A stretch of DNA of 21,610 nt from NCBI GenBank assembly GCA_009775125.1, contig VSPD01000044.1, positions 1 through 21,610 on the forward strand, read 5' to 3'. Of this stretch, positions 7,799 through 14,815 are shown piece after piece; positions within the stretch are counted from its first letter, which is position 1, and each line of letters starts with the position of its first letter. The DNA is from Muribaculaceae bacterium. Its GTDB lineage: Bacteria > Bacteroidota > Bacteroidia > Bacteroidales > Muribaculaceae. The position numbers were made by a program, and so were the translations under genes. The notes under the pieces are model-generated. The model was not told the origin of the DNA, ran no database searches, and saw only the letters and a program-made list of their open reading frames with translations.

Positions 7799-7891
7799 TG
7801 TAGGGACGCACGGCTCGTGCGTCCGTTGTAAAAATATCAATTTTTTTTGCAAGAGGTATTTACGCGGACGCACGAGCCGTGCGTCCCTACA
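7799..7891. repeat. Inverted pair of a 27-bp hairpin repeat (MITE- or REPIN-like)
   Basis: The arm at 7799-7825 (TGTAGGGACG...GCGTCCG) is repeated perfectly in inverse orientation at 7865-7891, separated by 39 bp containing a T8 run. Each arm is itself a hairpin: GGACGCACG, a GCT loop, CGTGCGTCC (9-bp perfect stem). AATG occurs at both outer edges (7797-7800 and 7891-7894), which could be a short target duplication. A third copy lies at 21571-21597. It sits between divergent genes, so it terminates neither of them. Confidence 0.75.
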
Positions 7892-7896
7892 ATGTG

Positions 7897-7920
7897 ATTT
7901 GTCAGACGTGTCTGACAAAT
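7897..7920. promoter_or_regulatory. 24-bp palindrome, possible operator
   Basis: ATTTGTCAGAC and its complement GTCTGACAAAT form 11-bp arms around a 2-bp centre. It starts six bases after the 27-bp repeat element and lies about 85 bp upstream of the M23 peptidase start. It could be a dimeric repressor site or simply another hairpin repeat; no run of T follows on either strand. Confidence 0.45.
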
Positions 7921-8004
7921 TGGGTATTTATTTGCGAACTACTCCATGTTGAAACTAAGACGAAAAATCATTATATGAATTGCCCAAATAAAATGTAGTT
8001 AGGG

Positions 8005-8973
8005 ATGCGAAAGACATTTTATAAATATAATCCGGCGACAGCTTCGTATGAGCGCGTGTATCCAAGCCGGGCGCAACGGTGGTGGGCCGTGGCGCGCCAG
8101 TTTGCATGGGGCGTGTCGATTGGCCTTGCTGTTTTTGTGGCTCTATATTTCACTTTCGATTTTCCGCGCGAGAAGGAGCTGCGCATCGAAAACGAGCATC
8201 TTCACGCTCGCCTTGCTCAACTTGGACGGCAGGCCGACGAGGCTATGGCCGTGATGGAGGATATAGCGGCACGCGACAATAATTTTTACCGTGTGATGAT
8301 GCAGGCCGACCCGATGACTCCGGCGGCACGATACGCGGGCCTTGAACGACAGAGCAGTCACGCGCGAGCCGACTCGTTGGGCGACGACGCTTTGGTAAAC
8401 GCCGTAGGCGCGAAGCTCGACCGCCTCGACCATCAGGTGTACGCGCAAATCAAATCGTTTGACTTTTTATACGACCAGGCGCACCTGCAACGCGACCGCA
8501 TCGACCATATGCCGGCCATCCAGCCGGTGAGCGAGAGCAAATTGCGCCAGATGGCTTCGGGCTATGGCTACCGGCGCGACCCTATCTACGGCACGTCGCG
8601 TTTTCACGAGGGCATGGATTTTTCTTCGCCCATAGGCACTCCGGTCTATGCCACGGGCAAAGGCATCGTGGTGTTTGCGGGATGGAAGAGCGGTTATGGC
8701 AACCTCATAGAGGTGGACCATGGCTACAATTATGTGACGCGCTATGCCCACTTGTCGAAAATCGGCGTGAAGGAGGGGCAGGCCGTGGACCGCGGCGAGC
8801 AAATCGGCGAGGTGGGCAACACGGGCAAATCGACGGGCCCGCACCTTCACTATGAGGTGAGGCTGCGCGACCAGCCGCAGAATCCGGTGAATTATTATTT
8901 CTACGACCTCACCCCCGAGGAGTATGACGAGATGATACGCCAGGCCGAGAATGCCGGGCATGTGATGGACTAA
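8005..8973 (+). CDS. M23 family metallopeptidase (LytM domain), membrane-anchored
   Basis: This 322-residue protein is a peptidoglycan endopeptidase or a LytM-type amidase activator. A short basic N-terminus is followed by one membrane helix (about 33-51) and a charged, probably coiled-coil segment (about 55-170), so the C-terminal domain is periplasmic. The LytM domain spans about 180-300 with the zinc ligands His201 and Asp205 in HEGMD and His282 in HLHYE; the active-site His249 is in YAHL. The key residues are intact, which favours an active enzyme. It is divergent from alaS. Its stop codon lies inside the first unit of a heptamer array. The gene starts at the ATG of GGGATGCGAAAG. Confidence 0.93.
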   Translation: MRKTFYKYNPATASYERVYPSRAQRWWAVARQFAWGVSIGLAVFVALYFTFDFPREKELRIENEHLHARLAQLGRQADEAMAVMEDIAARDNNFYRVMMQADPMTPAARYAGLERQSSHARADSLGDDALVNAVGAKLDRLDHQVYAQIKSFDFLYDQAHLQRDRIDHMPAIQPVSESKLRQMASGYGYRRDPIYGTSRFHEGMDFSSPIGTPVYATGKGIVVFAGWKSGYGNLIEVDHGYNYVTRYAHLSKIGVKEGQAVDRGEQIGEVGNTGKSTGPHLHYEVRLRDQPQNPVNYYFYDLTPEEYDEMIRQAENAGHVMD

Positions 8974-9048
8974 TGGGGAATGGGGAATGACGAATGACGA
9001 ATGACTAATGACGGATGACTAATGGGGAATAACTGACAACTAATTGGG
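8972..9048 (+). repeat. Heptamer tandem array following the M23 stop codon
   Basis: Eleven successive 7-bp units keep perfect phase: AATGGGG, AATGGGG, AATGACG, AATGACG, AATGACT, AATGACG, GATGACT, AATGGGG, AATAACT, GACAACT and AATTGGG. The first unit shares its AA with the TAA stop codon of the M23 gene. It reads AATGAC on the coding strand of that gene and ends about 24 bp before the first possible start of the next gene. Confidence 0.85.
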
Positions 9049-9092
9049 CGTCCGCGTGTTATAATATTATAATGTTTAAAATTTCAGATATT

Positions 9093-9536
9093 ATGAAAAG
9101 ATTTATGCTGGCGGCTGTGGCCGCCGTTATCGGCATATTTGCCTTCAACGCCAAAGCCGACACTCCTATCAACCCCGCCGACCTGCCGCAGGCCGCGCGT
9201 ACTTTCATAACCGCCACTTTCCCCAACGACCCTATCGTGCTTGCCGAACGCGACAAGGATTTGCTCCGCACCGAATACAGCGTGGAGTTGCAGTCGGGCA
9301 CGGAAATTGACTTCGACGCCAAAGGCGACTGGGAAGATGTGTCGTGCAAGCGCGTAGCCGGGGGTGTGCCCGCATCGGTGATTCCTCAGAAGGTAAAGGA
9401 ATATGTAGCCGCGAATTACCCCGGACAGTCGATTGTGGAGATAAGCCGCGACAAACGGAAAATCGAGGTGGAGCTGTCGTCGGACATCGACCTTGAATTC
9501 GACATCAACGGACGATTCCTGCGTGTCGACAGATAA
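9093..9536 (+). CDS. PepSY-like (DUF2874) periplasmic protein
   Basis: The product is about 147 residues from the ATG at 9093, which gives a clean signal peptide (MKRFMLAAVAAVIGIFAFNAKA, cut after NAKA); an in-frame ATG at 9072 would add seven residues. The mature part has two similar halves. Each runs from a helix of the type LPQAARTFITATFP or IPQKVKEYVAANYP to beta strands ending in an acidic motif (GTEIDFDAKGDWEDV; IDLEFDINGRFLRV). This is the double PepSY-like pattern of DUF2874, common and often multi-copy in Bacteroidetes. Such proteins are periplasmic; the role is unknown, perhaps binding a peptidase or a ligand. The start is preceded by an AT palindrome (TTATAATATTATAA, 9059-9072). 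Confidence 0.85.
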   Translation: MKRFMLAAVAAVIGIFAFNAKADTPINPADLPQAARTFITATFPNDPIVLAERDKDLLRTEYSVELQSGTEIDFDAKGDWEDVSCKRVAGGVPASVIPQKVKEYVAANYPGQSIVEISRDKRKIEVELSSDIDLEFDINGRFLRVDR

Positions 9537-9563
9537 TCAATTATTTAAATTTCGCAACTTAGC

Positions 9564-9799
9564 CACGGCGAAGCCGTGATTCCTTTGATAACCGGGTTTG
9601 GAGGCAGAATGCCGACAAGCCCGGTATGTTATGACGGCTAAAAAGCACTGCGAAGCTGTGCCTCACAGCATGTTTGGCATTATCGAACGCTCCGGCAGGC
9701 TCCGCTCCAATACCGCGATTGATTTGCATCTGCCAGTCCCCGCATGTCGGCTGCGCCGGCCATACGGGGCTAACATCAAGCGTCACGGCTTTGCCGTGA
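9564..9799. repeat. Mosaic of small GC-rich hairpins (intergenic repeat element)
   Basis: At least five hairpins with 3-nt loops are seen: CACGGC-GAA-GCCGTG (9564-9578), GGCA-GAA-TGCC (9603-9613) nested inside ACCGGG/CCCGGT (9591-9625), GCTGTG-CCT-CACAGC (9655-9669), CGGC-TGC-GCCG (9748-9758) nested inside a 9-bp stem (9738-9746 with 9761-9769), and TCACGGC-TTT-GCCGTGA (9783-9799). The first and last hairpins are near copies, both followed by TT, so the block has matching ends. It is either a degenerate repetitive element or a structured RNA. Confidence 0.6.
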
Positions 9800-9812
9800 T
9801 TATATATTACTA

Positions 9813-9856
9813 ACAAATGACGAATTATTCCCGCATGGAAATAATTCGTCATTTGT
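9813..9856. terminator. 17-bp perfect inverted repeat between convergent genes
   Basis: ACAAATGACGAATTATT (9813-9829) and its exact complement (9840-9856) flank a 10-base loop. The position between two convergent genes suits a bidirectional terminator, although the stem is AT-rich and no long U-tract follows. The right arm is built from heptamer-array units. Confidence 0.5.
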
Positions 9857-9881
9857 CATTAGTAAGTCGTAATTCTCAATT
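9840..9881 (-). repeat. Heptamer tandem array just after the nagB stop
   Basis: Read on the minus strand from 9881, the 7-bp units are AATTGAG, AATTACG, ACTTACT, AATGACA, AATGACG and AATTATT. The array starts two bases after the nagB stop codon and has the same sense as nagB, as the array after the M23 gene does with its gene. The units are more diverged than those at 8972-9048. Confidence 0.6.
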
Positions 9882-9883
9882 GT

Positions 9884-10696
9884 TTAGAGGACGATGGATT
9901 CGGGATCGAGGTTGGCCGATTCGATGTCTTTGAAGTAACGGTAGGTCGACACTTTGAGGTCGGCGCAAGCGTCTTCGTCGGCAATGATTATGGCGTGGGG
10001 ATGGAGCTGGAGAGCGGAGATGGTCCACATCTGGGAGATTGCCCCTTCAACGCCGTGATGGAGGGCGCGGGCCTTGTTGTAGCCGTTGACGAGAAGCATG
10101 ACTTTACGGGCGTCCATAACGGTGCCTACGCCCACGGTGAGAGCAGTCTTGGGCACGAGGTTGACATCGCCGTCGAAGAAGCGGGAGTTGGCGATGATGG
10201 TGTCTTGCGTGAGGGTCTTCACGCGGGTGCGGGATGTGAGCGAGGAGCCGGGTTCGTTGAAAGCGATGTGACCGTCGGGACCTACGCCGCCCATGAAGAG
10301 GTCGACGCCGCCGTATTGCTTGATTTTTTCTTCGAAGCGACGGCATTCGGCTTCGGGATCTTCGGCGTTGCCGTCGAGGATATTTACGTTTTCAGCGGGG
10401 ATGTCGATGTGGGAGAAGAAGTTGGTCCACATGAATGTGTGGTAGCTTTCCTTGTGGTCGCGGGGAAGGTCGCGGTATTCGTCCATGTTGAATGTGACGA
10501 CGTTGGCAAACGACACCTTGCCTTCTTTGTTGAGGCGGATGAGTTCGCGGTACATTCCCAGGGGAGATCCGCCGGTGGGGCAACCGAGCACGAAAGGATG
10601 TTCGGGAGTGGGTTTTGCGTCGTTGATGGTTTTAGCCACGAAGCGGGCAGCCCATACCGACATCTGCTGATAGTCTTTTTCTATAACAAGGCGCAT
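9884..10696 (-). CDS. nagB: Glucosamine-6-phosphate deaminase
   Basis: NagB converts glucosamine-6-phosphate to fructose-6-phosphate and ammonia, the last step of amino-sugar catabolism, in the cytoplasm. The 270-residue protein matches the E. coli enzyme (266) in length and numbering: Asp72 in FNMDEY, and Asp141, His143 and Glu148 in GPDGHIAFNEPGSS. The phosphate-binding GCPTGGSPLGMYRELI and the SRTRVKTL motif (allosteric and substrate region) are present. It lies alone on the minus strand, convergent with the PepSY-like gene, but close to the peptidoglycan-recycling operon, whose GlcNAc and MurNAc products it could ultimately process. Confidence 0.97.
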   Translation of the reverse strand: MRLVIEKDYQQMSVWAARFVAKTINDAKPTPEHPFVLGCPTGGSPLGMYRELIRLNKEGKVSFANVVTFNMDEYRDLPRDHKESYHTFMWTNFFSHIDIPAENVNILDGNAEDPEAECRRFEEKIKQYGGVDLFMGGVGPDGHIAFNEPGSSLTSRTRVKTLTQDTIIANSRFFDGDVNLVPKTALTVGVGTVMDARKVMLLVNGYNKARALHHGVEGAISQMWTISALQLHPHAIIIADEDACADLKVSTYRYFKDIESANLDPESIVL

Positions 10697-10866
10697 GATA
10701 AATAGGGATTAAATATTATGTATAAGTTGTTAAGTTCGGGAGTTGGGGAGTTATATTTCTAAAAATTTGTTATTATTTCTTAATATTATTAAAAATAATT
10801 TATCAAATCAAAAATAAGATCTTAATTTGCAACGGATTCAATAAGTGAATCATAGGTTATAAGATT
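10697..10866. other. AT-rich leader and spacer upstream of nagB
   Basis: This very AT-rich stretch has no coding signal. It holds a candidate nagB promoter and otherwise only A/T runs. The hairpin at 10867-10890 marks its right edge. Confidence 0.7.
10809..10842 (-). promoter_or_regulatory. Candidate nagB promoter
   Basis: The minus strand has TATTTTTG at 10809-10816, an exact TAnnTTTG, with ATTG 22 bp further upstream (10839-10842) as a weak -33 element. It would give a leader of about 110 bases before the nagB ATG, long enough for regulation, but the AT richness makes chance matches likely. Confidence 0.35.
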
Positions 10867-10890
10867 ATGGCTGCTCGGGAGAGTAGCCAT
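10867..10890 (-). terminator. Stem-loop after the DUF3108 gene
   Basis: ATGGCTGCTC and GAGTAGCCAT pair over 10 positions with one G-T wobble around a GGGA loop, beginning six bases beyond the DUF3108 stop codon. On the plus strand a T5 run follows, but on the minus strand only an AT-rich tail does, so termination of the minus-strand gene is likely but not certain. Confidence 0.5.
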
Positions 10891-10895
10891 TTTTA

Positions 10896-11645
10896 TTAAC
10901 CTGTATAGAAACAGCGCACCTTTCCTACGGGGAGTTTGCCTTCGAGTTTCACGGGAATACGGTCGTGAGACGTCGAAATCCACGCGTCCATATCGTCGGA
11001 CGTTTTTTTGCGTCCGTCGGAGGTGAAAATAAACGAGATATGGTAGCAGGGATACGACTTGCCGTCGTATTTCACCGTTTCGGTGCCGAGGTATTTTATG
11101 GTGAGCAATTCCTTTCTTTTTCCGGAGAATATATTAATGGTGACGACATGGCCCGACTGCCATTGGTCGAATGGCAGGCTGCGCATATAATAGAAAGCCG
11201 TGAGCATGTCGACGGTGGTGCCGGTGGCGGCGAGGGTGCGTTTTTCGTCCTTGGTGATCTTGCCGTCTTTCTTGACAAGGCGTGAGCAGTCGCCGAACAC
11301 GGTGGCATCTTGGCGGCGATAGCGCACCACGTCGTGTTTGTCCTCGTTTCCTTCATGAGATATTTTCTCGTAGAACACCGATTCGAAGCCCTCTTTGTTG
11401 ATGCGGCAGTTGAGGGTGTCGCGCACTCGATAAAACTTGTCGGCCCAAGATGCCGATTTGGCCGTAAGCCGCCCTACGTATTGGTCGGGAGTGTTTGTAA
11501 GGTTAATCGCTACCGTACCGGCCTGTTTGTTGATAAGCCCCCATTTGAACATTACCTTGTAGTGCAGGGTCTCGTCGGCAAAATTAGCGGCAACGGCAGT
11601 GAGGCATGCGGCCAATAATGTAAGATATGTGAGAAATCGTTTCAT
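10896..11645 (-). CDS. DUF3108 domain protein, exported
   Basis: The 249-residue product has a signal peptide (MKRFLTYLTLLAACLTAVAA) and then a DUF3108-type beta-rich domain. The typical opening ETLHYKVMFKWGLINKQAGT, the central block with TTVDMLTAFYYMRSLPF and the closing DAWISTSHDRIPVKLEGKLPVG are recognisable. Bacteroidetes homologues are periplasmic or outer-membrane-associated proteins of unknown function, related in fold to lipid-handling beta-barrel-like domains. It is transcribed divergently from the peptidoglycan operon (196 bp between start codons). A stem-loop follows its stop codon. Confidence 0.85.
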   Translation of the reverse strand: MKRFLTYLTLLAACLTAVAANFADETLHYKVMFKWGLINKQAGTVAINLTNTPDQYVGRLTAKSASWADKFYRVRDTLNCRINKEGFESVFYEKISHEGNEDKHDVVRYRRQDATVFGDCSRLVKKDGKITKDEKRTLAATGTTVDMLTAFYYMRSLPFDQWQSGHVVTINIFSGKRKELLTIKYLGTETVKYDGKSYPCYHISFIFTSDGRKKTSDDMDAWISTSHDRIPVKLEGKLPVGKVRCFYTG

Positions 11646-11732
11646 AAAAGATTAGACGCGCACATGCCGCAAAAGTTTAATTCTAAAAAATTGTTGTCGA
11701 TTTATAAAATTTGTAAAAATCAGGCAATTTAA

Positions 11733-11764
11733 TTTGGTTCGATTATATAATAACGTTATCTTTG
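11733..11764 (+). promoter_or_regulatory. Bacteroidetes-type promoter of the peptidoglycan operon
   Basis: TTTG (11733-11736) and TATCTTTG (11757-11764) are separated by 20 bp, a full match to the TTTG / TAnnTTTG consensus. The transcript would start near 11771, about 70 bases before the preferred ATG at 11842. No other promoter of this quality is seen before 21487. Confidence 0.7.
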
Positions 11765-11841
11765 CTCAAAAAATACACGTTTCGGTATAAATTCAACCAA
11801 AATTGACAATGTACGCATCATTAAATGCGGCTACAAAGATA

Positions 11842-14796
11842 ATGAAAAATTTTATTATTACATCCATTTTTGCCATTTCGACCGGAATTTTTGTTGCGCC
11901 GGCCTATGCCGCGACTCCGGAAGAAAGCGCGCAAGAGCTTTTAACGGCACATCTGCCGGGCGTGACAGGGTTTGCATATCCCAAGGTTGAGAAAATCGTA
12001 TATAACACGAAAAAGAAGACCGTGGAGGTGAAATGCAACGACGGCACGGCCTACATTCCCCTCACAGCCGACGACGTGGAGCAGATCAAGGCCGACTTCC
12101 GCAAGTCGCTTCCCGCAAAATACAAGAATTACAAGATAGCGTTCACCACAAAGCTCGGCAACCTCGACCGGCTGGCGCGTTTTGCTCCCAAAACCGTGAA
12201 CGCCCCCACGGAAAAAGACCGTTTCATCACCCCGACCGACGGCCGGGTGAAGGCTCCCAAAGGCCTCGACGGCAGCAATATTGCCTTGTGGCAGAGCCAC
12301 GGATGGTATTTTGAGCCGAAACTCAACCGTTGGGAGTGGCAGCGCGCGCGTGTGCACCAGACGGTGGAAGACCTCTACACGCAAAGCTACGTGATGCCTT
12401 TCCTGATGCCCATGCTTGAAAACGCCGGGGCATATGTGATGAGTCCGCGCGAGCGCGACATACAGCTTTCGGAGTATATCGTGGACAACGACAGCCCGGC
12501 CACGGCTTACGCCGAGACCACGGGCGCGCAGCCTTGGACGAAAACATCCAAGCCCGGATTCAAGAACAACGGCGAGCTGCTTACCGTAAATGTGAATCCT
12601 TTCCGCGAAGGCTCGGCCCGGCAGGTGCGCTCCGTGGCGGATGCCTCGCAGGCTTCGACGGCATCGTGGAACGCCGACATAGCCGCCGACGGCGACTACG
12701 CCGTGTATGTATCCTACCAGTCGCTGCCGAAAAGCACCAAGGGGGCGCGCTACACCGTGAACGCCGCCAACGGCCCGCATCATTTCACTGTGAACCAGCA
12801 GATGGGCGGAGGCACGTGGATTTACCTCGGTCACTTCCCCCTGGCCAAGGGCAAGCAGGCCCTGCCCATCGTGGAGCTTACCAACGTGACCGACGACCAC
12901 GGCACCATCGTTACGGCCGACGCCGTGAAGATAGGCGGCGGCATCGGCAATGTGGCCCGCATCGTTAAAGAGCCACTCGACTCCATCGACTACCAATATG
13001 TATCGTCGGGCTATCCGCGATTTACCGAAGGAGCGCGTTATTTCCTGCAATGGGCGGGCGCTCCCGAAAGCGTGTACACCCCCTCCGACAACGAAAACGA
13101 CTACGGCGACGACTACCGCAGCCGCGGCTTGTGGGTGAACTGGCTTGCCGGCGGCTCGTCGGTGCTTCCCAAGGAAGAAGGCCTGGGAATACCTGTCGAC
13201 CTGTCGTTTGCCTTCCACTCCGATGCCGGCACCACGCTCAACGACTCCATAATCGGCTCGCTCGGCATCTACTGCACCAAAGGCGACCGCTATGCCAACG
13301 GCACCGACCGCCTCGCCTCGCGCGACTACACCGACCTGGTGCTGTCGAACATAGTCGACGACGTGCGCGCCACTTTCGAACCCGACTGGACGCGCCGCGG
13401 CATGTGGGACCAAAGCTACTTCGAGGCCCGCGTGCCCGAAGTGCCGGCCATGCTGCTCGAGCTGCTGTCGCACCAGAATTTCGCCGACATGAAATATGGC
13501 CTCGACCCGGCCTTCCGCTTCGTGGTGTCGCGCGCCATCTACAAGGGCATGCTTGAATTCCTTGCCCGCCGCGACGGCCGCGAATTTGTGGTGCAGCCCC
13601 TGCCGGTGAACAGTTTCGCCATAAACGGCACATCCGGCTCATACACCCTCTCGTGGAAACCGACCGACGACCGGCTCGAACCCACAGCCGCTCCCACATA
13701 TTATATAATAGAGGAGCGCATCGGCTCCACCGGCAATGCCTTCCGCGAGATTGGCCGCACGGCCGAGCCGGCATACACCGTGACGGTGAGCGACCGCGAC
13801 ATACACTCCTACCGCGTAATAGCCGGCAACGACGGCGGCAACTCGTTCCCGTCGGAAGTGCTCGCCCTGAGCTACACTCCGGGAGCGAAGCAAGTGCTGG
13901 TGGTGAACGGATTCACCCGCGTGAGCGCCCCCGACTGGTTCGACTCCGGCGAGATAGCCGGTTTCTACGACACACGCGACCCCGGCGTGCCCTACTTGAC
14001 CGACATATCCTATATCGGCAGCCAGTTTGAGTTCCGCCGCAACATACCGTGGATGGACGACGACGCGGCCGGATTCGGCGCATCGCGCTCCAACTACGAG
14101 CGCACGCCCGTGGCCGGCAACACCTTCGACTATTGCGCGCTCCACGGCGAAGCCATCGTCAAGGCCGGATACTCGTTCATCTCCCAGTCGGCAGCCGCCT
14201 TCGCAGCCTCCGGCAGCACCGACGCCATTGCCGTCGACCTCATCCTCGGCAAGCAAAAAGAGATAAAACAAGGCCGCGGCGTCTACGGCACACGGTTCAA
14301 GACCTTCCCCACCGAGTTGCAGAACAAACTGCGCGCCTACACCTCGGCCGGCGGCAACGTGTTTGTGTCCGGCTCGTTCATAGCCACCGACCTTTGGGAC
14401 AACCCCAACTCCGACGAGGCCACAGCAGAGGCCGACCAAAAATTTGCCACCGAGGTGCTCGGCTACCATTGGCGTGTGGGCCAGGCATCGACCGAAGGGC
14501 AAGCCTATGAAGTGGGCTGCCGGTTCAAAGCCTTCACCGGCGGCGAATACGACTTCTACAACTCGCTCAACCCCGACTTCTACGCTGTGGAGTCGCCCGA
14601 CTCGTTCTATGGCGCCGACAAGACCAAAGCCGCCACGATAATGCGCTATTCCGAAAACAATCTCGTGGCCGGCACAGCATACTCTCCCGGCCAATACCGC
14701 ACCGTAGCAATCGGTTTCCCCTTCGAGACCATAAAAGACAGCGAGGCCCGCAACTCGCTTATGCGCCAGATTCTTAATTTCTTTGAAGCAAAATAA
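11842..14796 (+). CDS. N-acetylmuramoyl-L-alanine amidase (Amidase_3) with inserted golvesin-like domain ('xanthan lyase' annotation group)
   Basis: From the ATG at 11842 (984 residues) the protein begins with a signal peptide ending PAYA-A; in-frame ATG 11809 and TTG 11803 would only lengthen it. After an N-terminal region (about 25-140) comes an Amidase_3 fold split in two. The first half carries His153 (WQSHGW) and Glu176 (HQTVEDLY); the second carries His459 (FAFHSDAGT) and Glu540 (MLLELLSHQNFADM). These are the expected zinc ligands and catalytic Glu. Between them, at about 212-367, sits a beta-sandwich resembling the golvesin C-terminal domain (SWNADIAADGDYAVYVSY; GTWIYLGHFPLAKGK). A fibronectin-III-like domain (about 590-690) and a C-terminal alpha/beta domain (about 690-984) follow. 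It probably removes stem peptides from peptidoglycan in the periplasm. First gene of the operon. Confidence 0.85.
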   Translation: MKNFIITSIFAISTGIFVAPAYAATPEESAQELLTAHLPGVTGFAYPKVEKIVYNTKKKTVEVKCNDGTAYIPLTADDVEQIKADFRKSLPAKYKNYKIAFTTKLGNLDRLARFAPKTVNAPTEKDRFITPTDGRVKAPKGLDGSNIALWQSHGWYFEPKLNRWEWQRARVHQTVEDLYTQSYVMPFLMPMLENAGAYVMSPRERDIQLSEYIVDNDSPATAYAETTGAQPWTKTSKPGFKNNGELLTVNVNPFREGSARQVRSVADASQASTASWNADIAADGDYAVYVSYQSLPKSTKGARYTVNAANGPHHFTVNQQMGGGTWIYLGHFPLAKGKQALPIVELTNVTDDHGTIVTADAVKIGGGIGNVARIVKEPLDSIDYQYVSSGYPRFTEGARYFLQWAGAPESVYTPSDNENDYGDDYRSRGLWVNWLAGGSSVLPKEEGLGIPVDLSFAFHSDAGTTLNDSIIGSLGIYCTKGDRYANGTDRLASRDYTDLVLSNIVDDVRATFEPDWTRRGMWDQSYFEARVPEVPAMLLELLSHQNFADMKYGLDPAFRFVVSRAIYKGMLEFLARRDGREFVVQPLPVNSFAINGTSGSYTLSWKPTDDRLEPTAAPTYYIIEERIGSTGNAFREIGRTAEPAYTVTVSDRDIHSYRVIAGNDGGNSFPSEVLALSYTPGAKQVLVVNGFTRVSAPDWFDSGEIAGFYDTRDPGVPYLTDISYIGSQFEFRRNIPWMDDDAAGFGASRSNYERTPVAGNTFDYCALHGEAIVKAGYSFISQSAAAFAASGSTDAIAVDLILGKQKEIKQGRGVYGTRFKTFPTELQNKLRAYTSAGGNVFVSGSFIATDLWDNPNSDEATAEADQKFATEVLGYHWRVGQASTEGQAYEVGCRFKAFTGGEYDFYNSLNPDFYAVESPDSFYGADKTKAATIMRYSENNLVAGTAYSPGQYRTVAIGFPFETIKDSEARNSLMRQILNFFEAK

Positions 14797-14815
14797 CATT
14801 AACCCCCTCATAGCG

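Larger units (their letters stand above)
7654..8004. other. Divergent spacer between alaS and the M23 peptidase gene
   Basis: This 351-bp AT-rich spacer contains no convincing coding sequence. It holds the alaS promoter (7693-7724), an inverted pair of a 27-bp hairpin repeat (7799-7891) and an adjacent palindrome (7897-7920). The remaining 84 bp before the M23 start are AT-rich with no clear TAnnTTTG; the closest string is TTTATTTG at 7927-7934. Confidence 0.85.
9537..9883. other. Gene-free convergent spacer of 347 bp
   Basis: This lies between the 3' ends of the PepSY-like gene (plus) and nagB (minus). It contains a chain of small hairpins (9564-9799), a strong inverted repeat (9813-9856) and a heptamer array (9840-9881). 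Short open frames on both strands (9598-9813 plus, 9559-9852 minus) follow the hairpin symmetry and resemble no protein family. Confidence 0.8.

Noticed and set aside
8972..9048. CRISPR array
   Set aside because: The repeat period is 7 bp with no spacers, and no cas genes are present.
9559..9852. Short minus-strand frame (97 codons) in the hairpin-rich spacer, and a plus-strand one at 9598-9813
   Set aside because: Both run through several hairpins and the inverted repeat and resemble no protein family; better explained as repeat DNA.
11941..13473. 510-codon minus-strand frame inside the amidase gene
   Set aside because: Shadow of the real plus-strand gene, with low-complexity Val/Gly/His-rich translation and no recognisable domain.
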